Below the pieces are notes generated by a model. It did not search any database. It was not told the DNA's origin and was given only the letters and a program-made list of their open reading frames with translations. DNA of 5,290 nt from assembly GCA_004297235.1 (NCBI GenBank), contig SCUR01000337.1, positions 1 through 5,290 on the forward strand. Direction: 5' to 3'. The position numbers were made by a program, and so were the translations under genes. The stretch is from Candidatus Manganitrophaceae bacterium (GTDB lineage: Bacteria > Nitrospirota > Nitrospiria > SBBL01 > Manganitrophaceae). This document shows, one piece after another, positions 1 to 5,290 of the stretch. The first letter of the stretch is position 1. Each line of letters begins with the position of its first letter.

Positions 1-203
1 CCGCTCAGGCCCGGCATGAAGACATCCAGGAGGATCAATCCAAAGTCATCCTTCAGAAGCAGCTTCAACGCCTCCATTCCGGTGCTTGCCTTGACGAGGT
101 TGTATTCGGGAGAATCGAGCACCGCCTCGAGGGCGACAAGGTTTTCCGGATGATCGTCTACCAGCAAAATATTCACTTTGGCGTTCCCCCTTTTCTCTGT
201 CAT
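1..203 (-). CDS. Response-regulator receiver protein, N-terminal part only (3' end outside the window)
   Basis: The visible 67 residues form the first half or more of a receiver domain: beta-1 NILLVDDH with acidic pair Asp16-Asp17, then phosphoacceptor Asp60 in LILLDVFMP. The frame is open to the left edge, so the rest of the receiver and any output or kinase domain are unseen. About 43 of 59 aligned residues match the receiver at the start of the preceding kinase, which marks the two as paralogous. The ATG at 203-201 overlaps the previous TGA (ATGA), which favours translational coupling, but no SD precedes it. An alternative GTG start at 176-174 has a purine-rich AAGGGGG nine bases upstream and would start the protein directly at beta-1. 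The gene could encode a stand-alone receiver or a second receiver-kinase; the window cannot decide. Confidence 0.88.
   Translation of the reverse strand, partial: MTEKRGNAKVNILLVDDHPENLVALEAVLDSPEYNLVKASTGMEALKLLLKDDFGLILLDVFMPGLS
200..203 (-). promoter_or_regulatory. ATGA stop/start overlap coupling two signalling genes
   Basis: The TGA ending the receiver-PAS kinase (202-200) and the ATG opening the downstream receiver gene (203-201) share bases, giving ATGA on the minus strand. Such overlaps are common where a terminating ribosome re-initiates, and they indicate co-transcription. The bases upstream of the ATG (cgaagcacagcc) contain no strong SD, consistent with dependence on upstream translation. 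Confidence 0.75.
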
Positions 204-1804
204 GGCTGTGCTTCGGGCGATCTTTCCACGGTTGGGCCGCCGACCGGCTTGAGCCGATCGAACGGGTTGTCGGGGAGGAAGACCTTGAAGGCCGATCCCT
301 TCCCCCATTCACTCTCGACCTCGATCTTTCCGCTCAGCGCCGTCACGGCATTTTTGACGATGGCGAGACCGAGGCCGGTTCCGCCGACCTTTCGAGTAGA
401 GGAGCCGTCGATCTGCCGAAACGGATCAAAAATATAGGGAAGGTCCTCCGGCCGCATTCCGATGCCGGTATCTTGAACGGTGAGAAACACCCCTCGCTCG
501 GCGTTCGAGACGGAGACGGTGATCGCTCCCCGCTCGGTAAATTTGATCGCGTTGGAAAAAAGATTTAGAACGATCTGCCGGAGCTTGAGCAGGTCGCTCT
601 GAATCACGCGAAGATCTTCTTCCACCTTCAGCTCGATCCGGACCTCTTTGTCCTTTATCAGGCTGCGAATATTCTGCAGGAGGCCCGGCAAGACCCTTTT
701 GAGATCGATCGGCTCCAGGGAAAGCGGCATCTTTCCCGATTCCATCTTGGAGAGATCAAGAATGTTGTTGATCAAATCGAGAAGCTCCGACGCGTTGCGA
801 CTCACCCCGTCGAGCCACTCCCTTTGAATTTTCCTTTGCTCTTCGTCGATCAACAGGTCGGTATATCCGAGGATCGCATGAAGCGGCGTCCTCAGCTCGT
901 GAGAGACGTTGGAGATAAATTCCGATTTGATCCGATTCCCCTCCTGCGCCTCCAGCGTTTTTTGCATCAACAGCGCTTCGGCCTGTTTGTGATAATCGAT
1001 ATCGGTCGCCGTGCCGAGCCAGGCGAGGATTTGCCCGTTTTCGAATTCGGGGATCGCCCGGACCAGATGCCAGCGAAAAGTCCCGTCGGTCCGTCTCAAC
1101 CGGCATTCGATCTCAAACGGGCTCCCCGTCTGGAGAGCCCCCCGCCACTGCTGCAGCATCCGCTCGAGGTCTTCCGGATGGATGACCTTCTTCCATTTCC
1201 ACCCTTCGCACTCTTCCACCGTCAGCCCGGTATAGAGGCACCACTGCTGATTGTAATAGTCGATCGCCCCGTCGGGACGGGCCGTCCAGATGATTTGGGG
1301 AATGGCATCGGCCAGGTGCCGGTAGCGCTTCTGACTCGCATACTCTTGCTCGAGGAGCTTCCGCTCCAGCTCCCGTCGTTCTCCTTGACGGAGGAGCTCC
1401 GCCTGCCGTTTGATCTGTTCCCGATTCCGGTAGATCTCGGCAAAAACCGCCACCTTCGAGCGGAGGATGAGCGGCTCGAACGGCTTGAGAACGTAATCGA
1501 CCGCCCCGACGGAATAGCCTCTGAAGACGAACGGATCGTCCTTGCTGTAGGCGGTGAGAAAGATGATCGGGATCTGCTGCAGCCGGGGGCGCTTTTTGAT
1601 CAAAGCGGCGGTCTCGAAACCGTCTATTTCAGGCATCGAGACATCCAGGAGGATCAGCGCAAAGTCCTCGTTCAAGAGGTGTTTTAACGCTTCTTTCCCC
1701 GATTCGGCTTTGACGAGACGGTAAAAAGGAGAGTCGAGGATGGCTTCCAGGGCGAGGAGGTTCTCCGGATGATCATCGACCATGAGGATATTTACTTTTC
1801 CCAT
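200..1804 (-). CDS. Receiver-PAS-histidine kinase (soluble, complete, 534 residues)
   Basis: A predicted cytoplasmic kinase whose activity is probably gated by phosphorylation of its own N-terminal receiver and by a PAS sensor. The receiver spans about 3-120, with acidic pair Asp10-Asp11, phosphoacceptor Asp54 in LILLDVSMP, Thr84 and Lys107. A charged helical linker covers about 120-158. The PAS domain (about 160-275) has the PAS_3-like features IIWTARPDG, YTGL and HPEDLERM. HisKA holds His302 in SHELRTPLH, again with the ExxT pattern. HATPase has the N box (NLFSNAIKF, 414-422), DTGIGM (445-450) and GGTGLGL (474-480). All core catalytic motifs look intact. There is no transmembrane segment and no output domain after the ATPase, only a short Pro-rich tail. 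The gene has a good SD site and its TGA overlaps the next gene's ATG. The PAS ligand cannot be read from sequence. The receiver's upstream donor could be the neighbouring hybrid kinase via an HPt protein, but that is inference. Confidence 0.95.
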   Translation of the reverse strand: MGKVNILMVDDHPENLLALEAILDSPFYRLVKAESGKEALKHLLNEDFALILLDVSMPEIDGFETAALIKKRPRLQQIPIIFLTAYSKDDPFVFRGYSVGAVDYVLKPFEPLILRSKVAVFAEIYRNREQIKRQAELLRQGERRELERKLLEQEYASQKRYRHLADAIPQIIWTARPDGAIDYYNQQWCLYTGLTVEECEGWKWKKVIHPEDLERMLQQWRGALQTGSPFEIECRLRRTDGTFRWHLVRAIPEFENGQILAWLGTATDIDYHKQAEALLMQKTLEAQEGNRIKSEFISNVSHELRTPLHAILGYTDLLIDEEQRKIQREWLDGVSRNASELLDLINNILDLSKMESGKMPLSLEPIDLKRVLPGLLQNIRSLIKDKEVRIELKVEEDLRVIQSDLLKLRQIVLNLFSNAIKFTERGAITVSVSNAERGVFLTVQDTGIGMRPEDLPYIFDPFRQIDGSSTRKVGGTGLGLAIVKNAVTALSGKIEVESEWGKGSAFKVFLPDNPFDRLKPVGGPTVERSPEAQP

Positions 1805-1941
1805 CGAATGTTCCTTCTCGGGCTTCCCGCGCTTCTCTTTATTAAGGAGGGGAATCCCGACGTAAAAGCCGTGAACGACATCCGCGGCGGCGCCGTCTCG
1901 ACCCGAATTGAGAAACGATCAAGCGCATCGACTTGCAGCCG
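1805..1941 (-). other. Intergenic spacer between the two kinase genes
   Basis: This 137-bp gap follows the TAG of the poly-HAMP kinase and precedes the ATG of the second kinase. Read on the minus strand it contains a GC-rich patch around 1884-1900 with an 8-bp palindrome (cggcgccg) but no following T run, so I see no rho-independent terminator. A 4-bp stem with a 3-base loop (1819-1829) sits directly upstream of the ribosome binding site. The lack of a terminator favours read-through and a shared transcript, although an internal promoter cannot be excluded. Confidence 0.5.
1812..1818 (-). promoter_or_regulatory. Shine-Dalgarno site of the receiver-PAS kinase
   Basis: On the minus strand this reads AGAAGGA, a good match to the anti-SD complement, with seven bases between it and the ATG at 1804-1802. 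It supports that ATG as the true start. The chosen start also places the receiver's first beta strand immediately after the N-terminus, as is usual for the family. Confidence 0.7.
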
Positions 1942-4900
1942 CTAAATCGTTTTTGATTGCGATTCTTTCCCTTGCCCTTGCCGATCGAGCCAGACGCGCA
2001 TCATGGAAAGAAGCCGGGTGTTGTCGACCGGCTTGGTGATGTAGTCGGAGACCCCCGCCTCGATGCATTTCTCTCGATCTTCCTTCATCGCCTTGGCGGT
2101 CAAGGCGATGATCGGGAGCGATTTATATTTTCCCATGCTTCGGATCATCCGGGTCGTTTCGTACCCATCCATCTCCGGCATCATGATGTCCATCAAGACA
2201 AGATCGATCTCGTTTTGTTTTTTCAGGATCTCGATTCCCTCTTTGCCGTTCTCCGCATAAAGGACGTCCATCCCCTGGCTCTCCAGAAGGCTCGTCACGG
2301 CGAAGATGTTTCGGACATCGTCGTCCACCACGAGAACCCGCTTTCCGCTCAGACCTTCGATCGGAACCTCGTCGACTTTCGAGCCCTGCTCATAGGAAAT
2401 TTGGTGGGCGTCGGCCTCGGAGCCGGTGTAAGCCTCCGGCAGGAAGAGGGTGAACGTGCTCCCCCGACCGGGCACGCTTTCGACGTGAATCTCCCCTCCC
2501 AAGAGGCGCGCGATTTCGCGGCTGATCGTCAATCCGAGACCGGTGCCGCCATATTTTCGGCTCGTCGTTCCATCGGCCTGCTGGAAAGCTTCGAAAATCA
2601 GCTTCTGTTTGTTCTTTGGAATCCCGATTCCGGTGTCGATCACCGAAAATGCGATCACCGAGCCGGAGTGCTTGAGGAGATCGCTCTCGAAGGTCGCTTT
2701 GGGATCGGCCGGCGCGATGCGGAGCGAGACGTTCCCCTTTTCGGTGAATTTGAAAGCGTTCGACAGGAGATTTTTCAGGATCTGCTGGAGACGCTGCTCG
2801 TCGGTCCGGATCGACTCGGGGAGCCCTTCGTCCCGCGCAACGGCGAACCCGAGCCCCTTTTGCTGGGCCACCTCCCGGAAGGTCCGCTCGACATACTCCT
2901 GAACTTCTTGGAGCCGGATGTCGCTCGGGGTCACCCCCATCTTCCCCGACTCGACTTTGGAGAGATCCAAGATCTCGTTGATCAGGGTGAGCAGATCGCA
3001 TCCCGACGTGTAGATCGTCTGGGCGTATTCGACCTGCTTCGGGGTGAGGGTGGTGTCTTTATTTTCGGAGAGGAGCTTGGCGAGCACCAACAAGCTGTTG
3101 AGCGGGGTGCGAAGCTCGTGGGACATGTTGGCGAGGAATTCCGATTTGTACTTCGAGATGAGAGAGAGCTGTTCCGCTTTCTCTTCGAGGGAGACCGACG
3201 CCAGCTCGACCTCTTTGTTCTTGATTTCGAGCAGCGACGCCTTCTCTTCGAGCTCTTTCGCCTGGGCTTCGAGTTCGGCGTTCGACTTCTGCAGCTCTTG
3301 GAGCAGCTCTTCCGTTCTCATGCTCGCCGAGATCATATTAAGCACCACGCCGATGCTCGCCATCAACTGATCGAGGAAGATCTGATGGATCTGGCTGAAC
3401 GGCTGGAAGGAGGCGAGCTCGATCACCGCCTTGACCTCCCCTTCGAAGAGGACCGGCAAGACGATGATGTTGAGTGGCGGGGCCTCCCCGAGACCGGAGT
3501 TGATCGTGATGTAGTCGGGCGGAACCTTCGTCAGCAGAATGCTCTTCTTCTCCAATGCACACTGGCCGACCAGACTCTCTCCCAAATGGAACCTTTGGGT
3601 GAGATTTTTACGCTCCTTAAAGGCATAGCTGCTGATCAGCTTGAAGACCGGCTCGTTGTCCTGGCTCTCCGCGATGTAGAAGGCGCCGTGATGGGCCGAG
3701 ACCAGCGGGGTCAGCTCCGACATGATCAGCTTGGAGACCGCCTTCAGATCTTTTTGCCCCTGCATCATTCCGGAGAATTTGGCCAGGTTGGTTTTCAGCC
3801 AGTCCTGCTCCATGTTCTTCTGCGTCGTATCTTTCAGGTTCGCGATCATCTGGTTGATGTTGTTCTTCAGGGCCGAGACCTCCCCCTGCGCTTCGACCGT
3901 AATCGACCGAGTCAAATCCCCCTTCGTCACGGCGGTGGCCACCTCCGCGATGGCCCGCACCTGCGTGGTGAGATTTCCGGCGAGCTGGTTCACGTTGTCG
4001 GTCAGGTCCTTCCAGGTCCCCGCGGCCCCCGGCACCTTCGCCTGGCCTCCCAGCTTCCCTTCGATTCCCACCTCTCTCGCCACGTCGGTCACCTGATCGG
4101 CGAAGATTCTGAGCGTGTCGGTCATGCTGTTGATCGTGTCAGCCAGCGCGGCGATCTCGCCCTTCGCCTCCACGACCAATTTCCGGGTGAGATCCCCGTT
4201 CGCGACCGCGGTCACGACTTTCACGATCCCGCGCACCTGAGTGGTCAGGTTGCTCGCCATGAAGTTCACATTGTCGGTGAGGTCTTTCCAGGTGCCGGAG
4301 ACCCCTTTCACCTCCGCCTGGCCGCCGAGCTTCCCTTCGGTTCCCACCTCTTTCGCGACCCGGGTCACCTCCGCCGCGAAGGAGCTGAGCTGGTCCACCA
4401 TGACGTTGATCGTGTTCTTCAGCTCCAAGATCTCCCCCTTCGCGTCAACGGTAATCTTCTGCGAGAGATCCCCTCTCGCCACCGCGGTCGTCACCTTCGC
4501 GATGTTTCTCACCTGAGAGGTCAAGTTTCCCGCAAGCTGGTTCACGTTGTCGGTGAGATCTTTCCACGTTCCGGCCACCCCTTTCACATCGGCCTGGCCG
4601 CCAAGCTTTCCTTCGGTGCCCACCTCTTTCGCAACCCGGGTCACCTCCGCCGCAAAGGAGTTGAGCTGGTCCACCATGACGTTGATGGTGTTTTTGAGTT
4701 CGAGGATTTCTCCCTTCGCATCGACGGTGATCTTCTGGGAGAGGTCTCCTTTCGCCACCGCAGTCGTCACCTTCGCGATGTTTCTCACCTGAGAGGTCAA
4801 GTTTCCGGCCAGCTGATTCACGTTGTCGGTGAGATCTTTCCAGGTCCCCGAAACCCCTTTCACCTCCGCCTGACCGCCGAGTTTCCCTTCGGTGCCCACC

Positions 4901-5290
4901 TCTTTGGCGACGCGCGTCACCTCCGCGGAGAAGGAGTTGAGCTGGTCCACCATGACGTTGATCGTGTTCTTCAGCTCCAAGATCTCCCCCTTCGCGTCGA
5001 CGGTGATCTTCTGGGAAAGGTCTCCTTTCGCCACCGCGGTGGTCACCTTCGCGATATTACGCACCTGAGAGGTGAGGTTGCCCGCCAGCTGATTCACGTT
5101 GTCGGTCAGATCCTTCCAGGTGCCGGCGACATCTTTCACCTCCGCCTGACCGCCGAGCTTTCCTTCGGTCCCCACCTCTTTGGCCACACGCGTCACCTCC
5201 GCCGCGAACGATCGGAGCTGGTCCACCATGACGTTGATCGTGTTTTTCAGTTCAAGGATTTCTCCCTTGGCATCAACGGTGATCTTCTGC
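1942..5290 (-). CDS. Poly-HAMP / GAF hybrid sensor histidine kinase with C-terminal receiver (5' end outside the window)
   Basis: A predicted cytoplasmic sensor kinase that autophosphorylates on histidine and passes phosphate to its own receiver. The frame is open to the right edge, so the Met codon at 5229 is internal to a repeat and not the start; 20 further in-frame residues precede it. Numbering from that Met: five 92-residue double-HAMP repeats fill 1-460. A GAF-like domain covers about 490-635, with the LGESLVGQ and LNIIVLPV stretches. A Glu/Lys-rich coiled coil covers about 637-690. HisKA carries His704 in SHELRTPL, with the ExxT phosphatase-type motif. HATPase shows an N box (NLLSNAFKF, 820-828), DTGIGI (865-870) and GGTGLGL (894-900). 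The receiver (about 963-1080) has acidic residues 969-971, phosphoacceptor Asp1014 in LMDIMMP, Thr1044 and Lys1066. The stop is TAG at 1944-1942. No membrane segment is visible and no HPt domain follows. The order matches bacterial relatives of fungal Nik1/Os-1 group III kinases; the stimulus is unknown. Confidence 0.95.
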   Translation of the reverse strand, partial: QKITVDAKGEILELKNTINVMVDQLRSFAAEVTRVAKEVGTEGKLGGQAEVKDVAGTWKDLTDNVNQLAGNLTSQVRNIAKVTTAVAKGDLSQKITVDAKGEILELKNTINVMVDQLNSFSAEVTRVAKEVGTEGKLGGQAEVKGVSGTWKDLTDNVNQLAGNLTSQVRNIAKVTTAVAKGDLSQKITVDAKGEILELKNTINVMVDQLNSFAAEVTRVAKEVGTEGKLGGQADVKGVAGTWKDLTDNVNQLAGNLTSQVRNIAKVTTAVARGDLSQKITVDAKGEILELKNTINVMVDQLSSFAAEVTRVAKEVGTEGKLGGQAEVKGVSGTWKDLTDNVNFMASNLTTQVRGIVKVVTAVANGDLTRKLVVEAKGEIAALADTINSMTDTLRIFADQVTDVAREVGIEGKLGGQAKVPGAAGTWKDLTDNVNQLAGNLTTQVRAIAEVATAVTKGDLTRSITVEAQGEVSALKNNINQMIANLKDTTQKNMEQDWLKTNLAKFSGMMQGQKDLKAVSKLIMSELTPLVSAHHGAFYIAESQDNEPVFKLISSYAFKERKNLTQRFHLGESLVGQCALEKKSILLTKVPPDYITINSGLGEAPPLNIIVLPVLFEGEVKAVIELASFQPFSQIHQIFLDQLMASIGVVLNMISASMRTEELLQELQKSNAELEAQAKELEEKASLLEIKNKEVELASVSLEEKAEQLSLISKYKSEFLANMSHELRTPLNSLLVLAKLLSENKDTTLTPKQVEYAQTIYTSGCDLLTLINEILDLSKVESGKMGVTPSDIRLQEVQEYVERTFREVAQQKGLGFAVARDEGLPESIRTDEQRLQQILKNLLSNAFKFTEKGNVSLRIAPADPKATFESDLLKHSGSVIAFSVIDTGIGIPKNKQKLIFEAFQQADGTTSRKYGGTGLGLTISREIARLLGGEIHVESVPGRGSTFTLFLPEAYTGSEADAHQISYEQGSKVDEVPIEGLSGKRVLVVDDDVRNIFAVTSLLESQGMDVLYAENGKEGIEILKKQNEIDLVLMDIMMPEMDGYETTRMIRSMGKYKSLPIIALTAKAMKEDREKCIEAGVSDYITKPVDNTRLLSMMRVWLDRQGQGKESQSKTI
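3850..5290 (-). repeat. In-gene tandem array of 276-bp units encoding paired HAMP-like modules
   Basis: Five full units lie at 5229-4954, 4953-4678, 4677-4402, 4401-4126 and 4125-3850, with part of a sixth reaching the right edge; the period is exactly 276 bp with no indels. Each unit encodes 92 residues. One half-module runs from EVTRVAKEVG through GTWKDLTDNVN, the other from QVRNIAKV through GDLSQKI to GEILELKNTIN. Both share the skeleton G-x-L, about ten residues, then G-x-[WI]-x-x-L-x-[DN]-x-[VI]-N, as expected of two alternating HAMP subtypes. The first three units differ pairwise at only four residues each. The fourth matches them for its first 46 residues and then diverges. The fifth, next to the GAF domain, is the most different. 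HAMP chains are known to pass conformational change along a parallel coiled coil, so this array probably sets the on/off state of the kinase core. Confidence 0.93.

Noticed and set aside
824..1687. A 287-codon plus-strand open frame opposite the receiver-PAS kinase.
   Set aside because: It lies antisense to a gene with fully intact kinase and receiver motifs, shows no recognisable domain, and is typical of long shadow frames in GC-rich coding DNA.
1819..1829. A small hairpin (CGGG/CCCG, 3-base loop) next to the SD site, as a possible translational control element.
   Set aside because: A four-base-pair stem is expected by chance in DNA of this composition and does not include the SD site.
1840..1868. 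A possible minus-strand promoter (TTTACG, 16-base gap, TAATAA) upstream of the receiver-PAS kinase.
   Set aside because: The -10 candidate matches only about half of the consensus, and the continuous gene order makes a shared transcript as likely.
1842..1928. A 28-codon Arg-rich minus-strand open frame in the spacer between the kinases.
   Set aside because: It has no SD, is too short to judge, and its Arg run comes from the GC-rich patch. There is no positive evidence for translation.
2390..3001. A 203-codon minus-strand open frame in another frame inside the hybrid kinase.
   Set aside because: It overlaps the HisKA/HATPase core in a shifted frame, is Arg/Pro/Gly-rich as expected of out-of-frame GC-rich DNA, and resembles nothing I know.
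4241..4792. Two similar plus-strand open frames (4241-4516 and 4547-4792) with related sequences, which could look like a small antisense gene family.
   Set aside because: They are the antisense reading of the 276-bp HAMP repeats, and their resemblance comes entirely from the repeat. No SD or independent coding signal is seen.

Overview
The window holds three adjacent two-component signalling genes, all read from the minus strand, so transcription runs from the right edge to the left. There is no RNA gene, CRISPR array, transposase or phage gene that I can support. The base composition is moderately GC-rich. The stacked multidomain soluble kinases suggest an environmental, signalling-rich Gram-negative bacterium. 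Nitrospirota, Acidobacteriota or deltaproteobacterial-type lineages are plausible, but that is a weak inference from gene style and not a taxonomic call.

Region by region, in transcription order. (1) From beyond 5290 down to 1942 lies a very large hybrid histidine kinase whose 5' end is outside the window. Its visible part begins inside an array of 92-residue (276-bp) tandem repeats, each a pair of HAMP-like modules. The array is followed by a GAF domain, a coiled coil, a HisKA/HATPase kinase core and a C-terminal receiver. The layout resembles the soluble poly-HAMP (group III, Nik1/Os-1-like) hybrid kinases. (2) 1805-1941 is a 137-bp spacer carrying a good Shine-Dalgarno site and no convincing terminator. 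(3) 1804-200 is a complete 534-residue kinase with receiver, PAS, HisKA and HATPase domains. (4) From 203 down past the left edge is the start of another gene. Its visible 67 residues are a receiver domain closely related to the receiver at the start of the preceding kinase, and it overlaps that kinase's stop codon by four bases (ATGA).

The layout suggests one signalling module: a large soluble sensor kinase, a second kinase gated by its own receiver and PAS domain, and a third receiver protein. Within the window there are two phosphodonor histidines in kinase cores and three receiver aspartates, but no HPt domain and no DNA-binding or enzymatic output domain. The outputs, and any HPt relay protein, must lie outside the window or elsewhere in the genome. 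The most unusual element is the poly-HAMP array: protein sequence is nearly invariant between units while the DNA has drifted at silent positions, and the array runs off the right edge so its copy number is unknown.
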